Shown here: positions 1 through 7,324 of the stretch, in pieces
Layout: every line of letters starts with the position of its first letter
How positions within the stretch are numbered: position 1 is the stretch's first letter
Source: an uncultured Halieaceae bacterium
Lineage (GTDB): Bacteria; Pseudomonadota; Gammaproteobacteria; Pseudomonadales; Halieaceae
DNA: 15,242 nucleotides
Reading direction: 5' to 3'
NCBI GenBank assembly: GCA_913063005.1
Contig: CAJXZI010000023.1
Location: 1-15,242 of the forward strand
Translations under genes and position numbers: made by a program
Notes under the pieces: generated by a model
The model's database searches: none
What the model was told of the DNA's origin: nothing
What the model saw: the letters and a program-made list of their open reading frames with translations, nothing else

Positions 1-1
1 G

Positions 2-820
2 GCACTCAATATGGCTGCAATTCCAAAAGACCTGATGGAATCTGAACTTTTTGGCCATGAAAAAGGGGCTTTCACAGGCGCTGCCGGCAGGCGTGAAGGC
101 CGCTTTGAGCAGGCCAACGGTGGCACACTATTTCTCGATGAAATTGGGGACATGCCCCATGAGACCCAAACGAGGTTACTTCGAGTCCTTGCTGAAGGTG
201 AGTTCTTCCGTGTCGGTGGGGCTACAGCCATCAAGACGGATGTCCGGGTTATCGCTGCAACACATCAAGATCTAAGGGCGCTTGTTGCCGAGGGTTCATT
301 CCGCGAGGATTTGTATCACCGCTTAAACGTCATAGGTATCAACGTTCCCAGACTCGCCGAGCGGCGCGAGGACATCCCACTGTTGCTCAATCACTTTTTA
401 GCAAAAGCAGCGTCAGAGCTGGGCGTGCCTACCAAAGAACTGTCGCCTCAGGTGAGGGACTACCTCAGTACACTGGAGTGGCCCGGAAACGTCCGTCAAC
501 TCGAGAACACCTCCCGCTGGCTCACGGTAATGGGCGCAGGTAATACTATTTTGATGAGTGATTTGCCACCTGAATTGGTGGCGGAGCACGTTCAAGGCGT
601 GCAGACACCCGAGGGGTCGTGGGAAAAACAGTTATCAGACTGGGTTCGGGCCAGGTTGCTGGCGGGGGAAACTCATGTGCTCAAGCACGCGATGCCGCAG
701 ATCGAGTCGATCATGATGAACGCGGCACTAGAGCATACCGCCGGTAAAAAAGCAGAAGCGGCTGAGCTTCTCGGCTGGGGTCGAAACACCCTTACACGAA
801 AGCTCAGCCAGCTGGCTTAG
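2..820 (+). CDS. ntrC: Nitrogen regulation response regulator NtrC (5'-truncated by window edge)
   Basis: This is the C-terminal part (272 residues visible) of an NtrC-type sigma54-dependent activator, which drives nitrogen-assimilation genes when phosphorylated by NtrB. The reading frame is already open at base 2, so the ATG at 11 is internal; the receiver domain and Walker A lie off the left edge. Visible are the ESELFGHEKGAFTGA block with the GAFTGA loop that contacts sigma54, Walker B (GGTLFLDEIGD), the FREDLYHRLNV sensor region and LEWPGNVRQLEN. The protein ends in a Fis-type helix-turn-helix (ELLGWGRNTLTRKLSQLA). That ending closely matches the one I know from enterobacterial NtrC, which favours NtrC over other sigma54 activators. 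Its TAG stop overlaps the stop of the convergent secB by 4 bases. A partner ntrB would be expected upstream, outside the window. Confidence 0.93.
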   Translation, partial: ALNMAAIPKDLMESELFGHEKGAFTGAAGRREGRFEQANGGTLFLDEIGDMPHETQTRLLRVLAEGEFFRVGGATAIKTDVRVIAATHQDLRALVAEGSFREDLYHRLNVIGINVPRLAERREDIPLLLNHFLAKAASELGVPTKELSPQVRDYLSTLEWPGNVRQLENTSRWLTVMGAGNTILMSDLPPELVAEHVQGVQTPEGSWEKQLSDWVRARLLAGETHVLKHAMPQIESIMMNAALEHTAGKKAEAAELLGWGRNTLTRKLSQLA

Positions 821-1320
821 TGAGTAGCGCCCTCAGCGGGCTGATCACCACCCTGCGCTGCCTGTTGTGCCATTGCTTGGGCATACAGTGCGTCGAAGTT
901 AACAGGCGCTAGCATCAACGCTGGGAACCCGCCTTTAACAACGATGTTGTCAATCGCTTCACGCGCGTAAGGGAATAGGATATTTGGCGCAACGGTAGCA
1001 AGAATCTGCTTCAGTGGCTCAGCCTCGATACCGGACGCGAAGAAAATACCTGCCTGCTGAACTTCAACAAGGAACGCATTTTTCTCTTCAATTTTCGCTG
1101 TCACAGTGATCGAAAGAATCACTTCGTGATTGCCATCATCATCGGCCTTTGAAGAACGGGTATTCAAATCGACGTTGACGCTTGGCTGCCAATTCTGACG
1201 AAAAATGCCGGGGGTCGCTGGCGACTCAAATGAGATGTCTTTGGTATACATGCGCTGCATCGTAAACTGCTGCTGCACCTGATCGTCTTGTGCTGCACCT
1301 GCAGCTTGCTCTTCCGCCAT
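817..1320 (-). CDS. secB: Protein-export chaperone SecB
   Basis: SecB is a cytosolic homotetrameric chaperone that keeps preproteins unfolded and hands them to SecA for Sec export. The 167-residue product carries the family blocks in order: FTMQRMYTKDISFESP near the N terminus, WQPSVNVDLNT, the strand region ending in KNAFLVEVQQAGIF, then PNILFPYAREAIDNIVVKGGFPALMLAPVNFDALY. The acidic, Ala/Gln-rich tail (about 20 residues) is longer than in E. coli SecB (155 aa), and such tails vary between species. The ATG at 1320 is preceded on its strand by a strong AGGAGA Shine-Dalgarno. The gene is last in a yibN-grxC-secB operon, a neighbourhood shared with E. coli and Pseudomonas. The TAA stop overlaps the convergent ntrC stop, so no private intergenic terminator is possible. 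Confidence 0.97.
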   Translation of the reverse strand: MAEEQAAGAAQDDQVQQQFTMQRMYTKDISFESPATPGIFRQNWQPSVNVDLNTRSSKADDDGNHEVILSITVTAKIEEKNAFLVEVQQAGIFFASGIEAEPLKQILATVAPNILFPYAREAIDNIVVKGGFPALMLAPVNFDALYAQAMAQQAAQGGDQPAEGATH

Positions 1321-1347
1321 TGCGGTGTCTCCTGTCTTCGACGTTTG

Positions 1348-1608
1348 TTACGCTTCTGTTTGAAGCATGGAATCTAATCGTTGTTGGCGCTCGAGGCTAT
1401 ACAATTCGTCGCAGCCTCCGACGTGCTGATCGCCTATCCATATCTGAGGCACGCTTGTCGCACCCGCCATGGCAGCCATCTTCGCGCGTAATGGCGCATC
1501 ACCATCAACGGGAATTTCGTTGAAGGCGATATTTTTACTGCTCAGCAGCCGTTTCGCACGAACACAAAAAGGGCACCATTGAGTTGTATAAATAGTTACT
1601 GGCTTCAC
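1348..1608 (-). CDS. grxC: Glutaredoxin 3 (GrxC type)
   Basis: A small thioredoxin-fold oxidoreductase (86 residues) that uses glutathione to reduce disulfides and mixed disulfides in the cytoplasm. The dithiol active site is C12-P-F-C15, followed by the cis-proline loop TSVP (Pro54) and the glutathione-binding GGCDEL motif (Cys66 is the extra cysteine typical of this family). The usual glutaredoxin motif is CPYC; CPFC is a conservative variant. The start is a GTG at 1608 with only a weak ribosome site. No in-frame ATG lies nearby upstream, and the MKPVTIYTTQWCPFC opening has normal family length, so GTG is preferred. It sits 10 bp after the rhodanese gene and 27 bp before secB, so all three are probably cotranscribed. 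Confidence 0.95.
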   Translation of the reverse strand: MKPVTIYTTQWCPFCVRAKRLLSSKNIAFNEIPVDGDAPLRAKMAAMAGATSVPQIWIGDQHVGGCDELYSLERQQRLDSMLQTEA

Positions 1609-1618
1609 GTGTTCGACT

Positions 1619-2041
1619 TCATTTATTCGTCACGGGCAATCGCTGCTCATCCCAACTCATCATACCGCCGGCCATTCGTTGTGCCTGAGGAAATCCGTTT
1701 GCCCTAAGCTGTTTAACGGCGGTACTCGCGCTCGTACCCATGCGACAGACCACAATCACTGGCTTGTCTCTGTAATTCTCAAGCTCGCCCAGACGCCCCT
1801 GCAAGTTAGCGATAGGGATATTAACCGCCTCCGTGATGTGCGCACGCTTATATTCTTTGGCCTCTCTGACATCGAGAAACACACCACCTTCTCTGTTAGT
1901 AAGATTAATCGCCTGCTGTGGACTCAACGCCGGACCAGCCTTGCGCGACTCGGTGAATAACAGCAAGTTCAAGCTCAGGAGGAGCGCAAACACCAATACC
2001 CACTGCTCAGAGATAAAAATCAGAAAATGGCTAAAAGTCAC
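1619..2041 (-). CDS. yibN: Membrane-anchored rhodanese-like protein (YibN family)
   Basis: A 140-residue protein with one N-terminal membrane segment (about residues 14-29, QWVLVFALLLSLNLLL) and a single rhodanese domain facing one side of the membrane. The domain shows GGVFLDVREAKEYKRAHI and an active-site loop C99-R-M-G-T-S carrying the cysteine that would take a sulfane sulfur. E. coli YibN is about the same length and in the same position before grxC. The physiological substrate is not known from sequence. The GTG start at 2041 is chosen because it places the hydrophobic segment at the very N terminus as in YibN. The open frame runs on to 2293, but that extension would overlap the divergent gpmI and the candidate promoter and has no domain-like content. 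First gene of the yibN-grxC-secB operon. Confidence 0.88.
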   Translation of the reverse strand: MTFSHFLIFISEQWVLVFALLLSLNLLLFTESRKAGPALSPQQAINLTNREGGVFLDVREAKEYKRAHITEAVNIPIANLQGRLGELENYRDKPVIVVCRMGTSASTAVKQLRANGFPQAQRMAGGMMSWDEQRLPVTNK

Positions 2042-2079
2042 GGGTACTCTCTGGCCTCGCGAAACGGTTGAAGCGGCGG

Positions 2080-2108
2080 AGTATACGTGCTTCACACTGT
2101 GCTCTCCA
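2080..2108 (-). promoter_or_regulatory. Candidate sigma70 promoter of yibN-grxC-secB
   Basis: Reading the minus strand, TGGAGA (2108-2103, 4 of 6 to the -35 consensus) is followed by a 17-bp spacer and TATACT (2085-2080, 5 of 6 to the -10 consensus). Transcription would begin near 2073, giving a leader of about 30 bases before the GTG at 2041. Both position and spacing are ideal, and no other promoter-like pair is evident before grxC or secB. Its use is inferred from sequence only. Confidence 0.5.
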
Positions 2109-2176
2109 GTGGCACTATCACCATGCGACAAACGCTCGCCAGATTTGAAACAAGGGTGATCTTTCAGCCCTTTGAC

Positions 2177-2185
2177 TGCTAAAAT
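2177..2185 (+). promoter_or_regulatory. Candidate extended -10 promoter of gpmI-envC-ctpA
   Basis: TGCTAAAAT forms an extended -10 element (TGn followed by TAAAAT, 5 of 6). A start near 2192 would give a short leader of about 19 bases to the gpmI ATG. No good -35 lies 16-18 bp upstream, which is tolerated by extended -10 promoters. The 169-bp region between yibN and gpmI (2042-2210) appears to hold this and the divergent yibN promoter and nothing else I can recognise. Confidence 0.35.
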
Positions 2186-2199
2186 TGGGCGCTCGCCAC

Positions 2200-2205
2200 G
2201 AGGAA
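2200..2205 (+). promoter_or_regulatory. Ribosome binding site fixing the gpmI start
   Basis: GAGGAA lies 5 bases before the ATG at 2211. It selects this ATG over the in-frame TTG at 2172 and over the second ATG at 2220, which would be 14 bases away. Confidence 0.75.
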
Positions 2206-2210
2206 TTTTT

Positions 2211-3755
2211 ATGCCCCCCATGAACTCTGTTGCTTCACCTGCAGTCTTAGTCATTCTTGATGGCTTCGGATACCGAGAAGCCAGTGAGAACAACGCTATT
2301 TTTCATGCGGCAACACCCACCTTCGATCGACTCTGGCGCGAGGGCGAATCCACACTGGTTTCGGGCTCGGGCCTAGACGTCGGGCTACCCCAAGGTCAGA
2401 TGGGCAACTCTGAAGTCGGGCATATGAGCCTGGGGTCAGGTCGAATTATTTATCAGAGCATCACGCGAATCGACAAAGCGATCGATGACGGTGATTTCTA
2501 CGAAAACAAGGCCTATTGTGATGCGGTTGATAAAGCAATTGCCGCTGACGGCGCAGTGCACTTATTCGGCTTACTGTCTCCGGGCGGTGTTCACAGCCAC
2601 GAGAACCATATTTTTGCAGCTGCGCGGCTGGCTAAGCAGCGTGGCGCCAAAGCTATTTACCTGCACGCATTTCTCGACGGAAGAGATACGCCGCCTCGCA
2701 GTGCACAGGCCTCACTCGAGCGCGCAGAAGCAGAGCTCGGCAAACTGGGGGTAGCACGGATTTCAACGGTACAGGGTCGCTACTTTGCTATGGACCGAGA
2801 CAATCGATGGGACCGAATCGAGTCGGCAACGAAGCTCTTAGTCGACGGTGAGGCGGAATTTACATTTGGCTCGGCAATGGAAGCACTCAGCGCCGCTTAC
2901 GAGCGTAACGAAAATGACGAGTTTGTAGCGCCGTCGCTAGTTGGTGATGCTGCGCCCATCGCCAATGGTGATGCAGTCCTGTTTATGAACTTTAGGGCAG
3001 ATCGTGCGCGACAGCTGACACAAGCACTAACCAACCCAGCGTTCAACGAATTTGACTGTCGCCAGCCTGAGGTTTCTTTCGTTGCCACAACCGAGTACTA
3101 CGAAGGCGTAAACGCAAACGTGGCTTTCGCTCCTGATGTGGTCCGAGAAACCCTGGGCGAGGTCGTAGCAAACAGCGGAATGAAGCAAGCGCGGATTGCG
3201 GAAACCGAAAAATACGCTCACGTAACCTTCTTCTTCAGCGGCGGACGCGAGGCGCTATTCGATGGCGAGGAGCGCGTGCTGATTCCGTCGCCCGATGTGG
3301 CCACTTACGACTTAAAGCCCGAGATGTCAGCGGTTGAAGTCACTGACGCGGTTATCAGCAGCATCGAAAATCGGTCGCATCAACTCATTGTCGTGAACTT
3401 TGCCAACGGCGATATGGTGGGCCACACGGGGAACTTTGATGCCGCCGTAAAAGCGGTAGAGACACTCGATATGTGTGTCGCAAAACTCGAGAAAGCGGTG
3501 TTAGCTGCAGGCGGACAAGCACTGATTACCGCTGACCATGGCAATTGTGAGCAAATGCATGACCACGATACTGAGCAACCTCATACTCAGCACACTACCG
3601 AACCGGTCCCCCTGTTCTACATCGGCAACCAACAAAGACGTTTTAGAGACGCTCCAGGCATCTTGGCTGATATCGCACCGACGATGCTTGATATTATGAA
3701 CCTTCCGAAGCCGACCGCTATGACTGGCGGGTCGTTGCTCCAAGCTGACGCATAG
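2211..3755 (+). CDS. gpmI: 2,3-bisphosphoglycerate-independent phosphoglycerate mutase
   Basis: Interconverts 3- and 2-phosphoglycerate in glycolysis and gluconeogenesis, using two Mn2+ ions and a phosphoserine intermediate in the cytoplasm. The 514-residue length equals that of E. coli GpmI (GpmM). The alkaline-phosphatase-like core starts with the metal ligand in VLVILDGFG (Asp17). The nucleophile Ser67 lies in GQMGNSEVGHMSLGSGR. The inserted transferase domain contains SPGGVHSHENH and FLDGRDTPPRSA, and the C-terminal metal sites are NFANGDMVGHTGN and ITADHGNCEQM. All expected catalytic motifs are present. It leads a probable operon with envC (30-bp gap) and ctpA, an order known from other gammaproteobacteria, and is divergent from yibN. 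Confidence 0.98.
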   Translation: MPPMNSVASPAVLVILDGFGYREASENNAIFHAATPTFDRLWREGESTLVSGSGLDVGLPQGQMGNSEVGHMSLGSGRIIYQSITRIDKAIDDGDFYENKAYCDAVDKAIAADGAVHLFGLLSPGGVHSHENHIFAAARLAKQRGAKAIYLHAFLDGRDTPPRSAQASLERAEAELGKLGVARISTVQGRYFAMDRDNRWDRIESATKLLVDGEAEFTFGSAMEALSAAYERNENDEFVAPSLVGDAAPIANGDAVLFMNFRADRARQLTQALTNPAFNEFDCRQPEVSFVATTEYYEGVNANVAFAPDVVRETLGEVVANSGMKQARIAETEKYAHVTFFFSGGREALFDGEERVLIPSPDVATYDLKPEMSAVEVTDAVISSIENRSHQLIVVNFANGDMVGHTGNFDAAVKAVETLDMCVAKLEKAVLAAGGQALITADHGNCEQMHDHDTEQPHTQHTTEPVPLFYIGNQQRRFRDAPGILADIAPTMLDIMNLPKPTAMTGGSLLQADA

Positions 3756-3785
3756 GGCGCTTTGATACCTCGCCCGTCTGTCCAC

Positions 3786-5030
3786 ATGCCGCTTCCAATA
3801 TCGCGCTACCTGCCCGCAAGATTGTCACACCGTGCGTGTCTTCACAGACCCCTCTTTGTTTGCGCAATTGTTATCGGACTCTTGACGAGTACTGAGGCCA
3901 ATATTGCGGTCGCACAATCCGCAAATAACAAACTAAGGTCTGAACCAGCGACGGTAGAAGAGGCCAAAGCCGCAATCGAGAGGGTAAACCAAGCTATTGC
4001 TGCACTTGAGAGCATGGTCATAACAAGATCAAACGAGCGTGCTGGGCTTCAAAACACGCTTCGCAGGACCGATACGTCGATTGCAGAAACTAACCTTTCG
4101 ATTGATAAAAGTCGCCGAAATATCGAGGCGTTGAGTCGCACCATCAACAACCTGGAAGCGGAGGCGGTGACACTGAACCGCGATATAAGCGCGCGCCAAT
4201 CCCAATTAGAAAAGGCTTTAGGCGCCTTTTCTATTTTGCGCCAAGGCGGCGACTTAAAGATTTTGTTTGGCGACAGCGATGCCCACGAAACCGAGCGCCA
4301 TAGAGCGTACTTCGACATCTTAATGAACGAGCAACTCGCAGAAATAGACGCCTTTAAAACGGCAGTGCGTGCACTAGACGCTAATCAGAGGGCGCAAGAA
4401 GCAAATCGAATTGACCAAGAAAAAATGCGAAAGAACCTCGAGGCACAACGAGCAGAATTGTTAGCGCAGAGGGCAAATCAGCGCAACATCATCGCGGAGC
4501 TCACAGCTTTGCTGAAGCGCGATGGTCAGCAAATCCAAGCCCTCAAAGAAGACTCCACACGACTCAACACACTTCTCACTGAGCTGACTCGCCGCATTGC
4601 CGATCTCAATTTACTGGGTGACTTCGAGGACTTCGCATCAATGGCGGGTGAACTAAGCGCCCCCGTAAACAGTCTGAGTAAAACCCGTTTCGGGCAGAGG
4701 CGAGACCGGGGTGATCTTCGCTGGCAGGGTTGGCTCATGCCTGCAAAGCGTGGAACCGCGGTCCGGGCGATACATTTTGGCCGCGTTATCTACGCAGATT
4801 GGCTCAGGGGGCAGGGTTTGCTTACTATCATCGACCACGGTAATGGATGGATGAGCCTCTACGGACGCAACGAAAGTCTCCTAAAGACAACGGGTGAATG
4901 GGTGGCGCCGGGCGAGGAGATTGCAAAGGTAGGCTCGAGTGGTGGCGCTACCGATCCCGCACTTTATTTTGAGATACGCTCGGACGGTGCTCCGGTTGAT
5001 CCAGCCAAATGGATTCGGGCAAGAAGGTAA
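3786..5030 (+). CDS. envC: EnvC-type murein hydrolase activator (degenerate LytM/M23 domain)
   Basis: Likely a periplasmic protein that activates amidases at the division septum, as E. coli EnvC does for AmiA/AmiB. From the ATG at 3786 it has 414 residues: an export signal (hydrophobic residues 23-34, possible cleavage at AVA|QS, residue 43), then a long charged coiled coil (roughly residues 55-290) rich in Glu, Arg, Gln and Ala. The C-terminal LytM domain (about 305-414) holds GLLTIIDHGNGWMSLYGRN and VGSSGG...LYFEIR. The zinc ligands of active M23 peptidases are missing; LHFE is replaced by LYFE. E. coli EnvC shows the same degeneracy, so the protein is probably an activator and not an enzyme. 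The start is uncertain: TTG at 3762 is also in frame, neither has a clear ribosome site, and the ATG start leaves an unusually long n-region. The TAA stop abuts the ctpA ATG. Confidence 0.9.
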   Translation: MPLPISRYLPARLSHRACLHRPLFVCAIVIGLLTSTEANIAVAQSANNKLRSEPATVEEAKAAIERVNQAIAALESMVITRSNERAGLQNTLRRTDTSIAETNLSIDKSRRNIEALSRTINNLEAEAVTLNRDISARQSQLEKALGAFSILRQGGDLKILFGDSDAHETERHRAYFDILMNEQLAEIDAFKTAVRALDANQRAQEANRIDQEKMRKNLEAQRAELLAQRANQRNIIAELTALLKRDGQQIQALKEDSTRLNTLLTELTRRIADLNLLGDFEDFASMAGELSAPVNSLSKTRFGQRRDRGDLRWQGWLMPAKRGTAVRAIHFGRVIYADWLRGQGLLTIIDHGNGWMSLYGRNESLLKTTGEWVAPGEEIAKVGSSGGATDPALYFEIRSDGAPVDPAKWIRARR

Positions 5031-6527
5031 ATGAGAATGATCAAGACCCCTGAAAAGCAGCGTTTGCGGATGCATCTCTTCTTTGCGGCATTCACGGCGG
5101 CACTCTCACTGTCGGTGGCAGGGCCCGCATGGAGTCAGGTCACTGAGGCCACTGCAGAGGAGCTAGCAGCCGAGGCCGTGCCGGCCGATAGCGCAGAGCC
5201 GGCGTCAGATTCAGACAAATCTCAAAAGGCTGATGAAGATACCAATCAACAGGCGCAGTCTGTCAGCACCTCGTTCGAAGAACTGCAGCTCTTTGCGGAC
5301 ACCTTTGATGCTATTCGGCGAGGATATGTTGAGGAAGTGACCGACGCTGAGCTCTTTGAGATGGCGGTAAAGGGGATGTTGACCAGTCTCGACCCGCACT
5401 CAGCGTACTTAACCGACGACGGCTACAGCAACCTGCAAGAATCAACCGAGGGTCAGTTCACAGGCCTTGGCATTGAGATTGGCTATCGCGGTGGCTTTAT
5501 TTCTATCGTGACACCCATCGACGGCTCACCCGCTGAAGATGCGGGGCTACAAGCAGGGGATGTGATCTTAAAAATCGACGGCACTTCCACACAGGGCATG
5601 TCGACGAATGAATCATCGACCTATATGCGCGGACCTGAAGGCACGACCGTGACGCTAGAGATTGGCCGTGCTGGTGAAAGCCAGCCGTTCGACGTTGTGG
5701 TGACCCGAGGAGTCATTGACGTACCCAGTGTCCGGTCGCGAGAGATTGATCCTGGCTACTGGCTTATTCGTGTATCCCGTTTTCAGCGAGACTCCGGAAA
5801 AGAAGTGACAGATGCACTCAATGATGCACTTGCAAAAGGCCCGGTTAACGGCGTTGTGCTCGATGTAAGAAACAATCCTGGAGGTGTGCTCAACGCCAGC
5901 GTGGAAATGGCGAGCAACTTCTTAGATGGCGGACTTGTTGTCTACACCCAAGGACGACACCCCGACTCAAAAACAGTACTAGAAGCAGAGCCGGGAGAGT
6001 TATTGCCAGGCGTTCCCGTTGTGGTGATGGTAAACGGCGGCTCAGCCAGTGCATCAGAGATCATTGCCGGCGCGCTTCAAGACAGGGGTAGAGCCGTCAT
6101 TATGGGCACACGTAGCTTCGGTAAAGGCTCGGTCCAAACCGTATTGCCTGTCTCCGAAACGAAAGCTCTCAAATTGACGACGTCGCTCTATTACACGCCT
6201 AATGGACGATCAATTCAGGCTGATGGCATTGTGCCCGACGTGATTGTGGAGCGGGCGAAGCTTACCAACCTCGAACAGGGACGTCGGCTACGCGAGGCTG
6301 ATCTGAACCGTAGCCTCAAAAACTCTGCGGAAACGCAAGCCTCTGAGACCGAGGAAATGGCGAGTCTGCGAGAAGACGACAACCAACTTTACGAGGCTTT
6401 TACGCTGTTAAAAGGCATCAATGTTTATAAAAGTATCGATGCGAAGCGCTTGCAGGATGCCTCATCAGAACAGGCAGAACCCACTGACACCACTAAGAAT
6501 GGCAGGCCGTCGGAAAGTCCCGAGTAA
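5031..6527 (+). CDS. ctpA: Carboxy-terminal processing protease, S41 family (CtpA type)
   Basis: A periplasmic serine protease that degrades or trims proteins from the C terminus; in other Gram-negatives CtpA acts with a lipoprotein adaptor on peptidoglycan hydrolases. The 498-residue product has a signal peptide (hydrophobic 16-31, possible cleavage near residue 35), a low-complexity acidic linker (about 38-75), and a PDZ domain (about 143-225). The protease core includes DVRNNPGG. The Ser340/Lys365 dyad lies in GGSASASEI and RSFGKGSVQ, with Gln369; the 25-residue spacing matches known CTPs. The C-terminal tail is charged. The ATG at 5031 directly follows the envC stop and is preceded by GAAGG inside envC, implying translational coupling. 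A second ATG at 5037 is possible. The envC-ctpA pairing suggests a shared role in wall remodelling. Confidence 0.94.
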   Translation: MRMIKTPEKQRLRMHLFFAAFTAALSLSVAGPAWSQVTEATAEELAAEAVPADSAEPASDSDKSQKADEDTNQQAQSVSTSFEELQLFADTFDAIRRGYVEEVTDAELFEMAVKGMLTSLDPHSAYLTDDGYSNLQESTEGQFTGLGIEIGYRGGFISIVTPIDGSPAEDAGLQAGDVILKIDGTSTQGMSTNESSTYMRGPEGTTVTLEIGRAGESQPFDVVVTRGVIDVPSVRSREIDPGYWLIRVSRFQRDSGKEVTDALNDALAKGPVNGVVLDVRNNPGGVLNASVEMASNFLDGGLVVYTQGRHPDSKTVLEAEPGELLPGVPVVVMVNGGSASASEIIAGALQDRGRAVIMGTRSFGKGSVQTVLPVSETKALKLTTSLYYTPNGRSIQADGIVPDVIVERAKLTNLEQGRRLREADLNRSLKNSAETQASETEEMASLREDDNQLYEAFTLLKGINVYKSIDAKRLQDASSEQAEPTDTTKNGRPSESPE

Positions 6528-6556
6528 GCCTCTCGTTCTTGCTAAGGCTCTAGCGA

Positions 6557-7324
6557 CTACCGCCTGACGTGGATGCCTGCTCTAGCTAAGTGGTCTTTTG
6601 CCTCGCCGACTGTATACGTACCAAAGTGAAATATGCTTGCCGCGAGGACCGCATCGGCAGCACCCTCGCTGAAACCGTCGACCAAGTGATCAAGAGTGCC
6701 TACGCCACCCGACGCAATAACCGGTATATCAACGGCATCTGAAATAGCACGAGTAATCCCAAGGTCGTAACCGTCCTTAGTGCCATCTCTATCCATACTG
6801 GTCAGCAAAATCTCTCCAGCGCCAAATTCAGCCATTTTCCTAGCCCATGCAACGGCTTCGAGGCCAGTCTCCTTTCTGCCGCCGTGGGTAAAAAGCTCGT
6901 AACGACCCGACCCATCACCAAGGTCCTTGACGTCCATGGCTACAACAATGCATTGCGAGCCAAACCGTTCGGCAGCCTCTTTCACAAGCTCGGGATTAAA
7001 GATGGCCGCCGTGTTTATGCTGACTTTGTCGGCACCGGCGTTAAGTAAGGTTCGGATATCACTAACAGCCCGCACCCCGCCACCGACAGTGAGTGGGATA
7101 AACACCTCTGAGGCAATCTGCTCGACCGTGCGATACGTCGTATCTCGCTGCTCGTGGCTTGCTGTTATATCGAGAAAAGTAATTTCATCGGCGCCAGCGT
7201 CGTTGTAGCGGCGCGCTATCTCAACGGGATCACCTGCGTCGCGGATACCGACGAAATTGACGCCCTTAACCACGCGCCCCTGGTCAACATCCAAGCAAGG
7301 AATGATTCGCTTCGCGAGTGCCAT
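6557..7324 (-). CDS. hisF: Imidazole glycerol phosphate synthase, cyclase subunit HisF
   Basis: Joins PRFAR with ammonia from HisH to give imidazole glycerol phosphate and AICAR, the branch step linking histidine and purine synthesis. The 255-residue (beta/alpha)8 barrel opens with AKRIIPCLDVDQGRVVKG and carries the two catalytic aspartates, Asp12 and Asp131 (VVAMDVKD). Phosphate-binding glycines appear in LTVGGGVR and PVIASGGVGTLDH. The conserved MDRDGTKDGYD segment is also present. Start and length match the family. Its ATG overlaps the hisA stop by one base (TAATG), so translation is probably coupled. It is last in the hisBHAF cluster, and its stop lies 29 bp from the convergent ctpA stop. 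Confidence 0.98.
   Translation of the reverse strand: MALAKRIIPCLDVDQGRVVKGVNFVGIRDAGDPVEIARRYNDAGADEITFLDITASHEQRDTTYRTVEQIASEVFIPLTVGGGVRAVSDIRTLLNAGADKVSINTAAIFNPELVKEAAERFGSQCIVVAMDVKDLGDGSGRYELFTHGGRKETGLEAVAWARKMAEFGAGEILLTSMDRDGTKDGYDLGITRAISDAVDIPVIASGGVGTLDHLVDGFSEGAADAVLAASIFHFGTYTVGEAKDHLARAGIHVRR

Noticed and set aside
1290..1523. Plus-strand open frame opposite grxC/secB.
   Set aside because: It is antisense to two well-recognised genes, has no ribosome site and no recognisable motif.
2042..2293. N-terminal extension of the rhodanese frame by 84 codons.
   Set aside because: It overlaps the divergent gpmI start and the candidate promoter, shows no domain-like sequence, and would bury the membrane segment that is N-terminal in YibN proteins.
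6527..6549. Possible terminator hairpin between ctpA and hisF (AGCCT and AGGCT arms).
   Set aside because: Only a 5-bp stem with a 13-base loop and no T-run; too weak to call.
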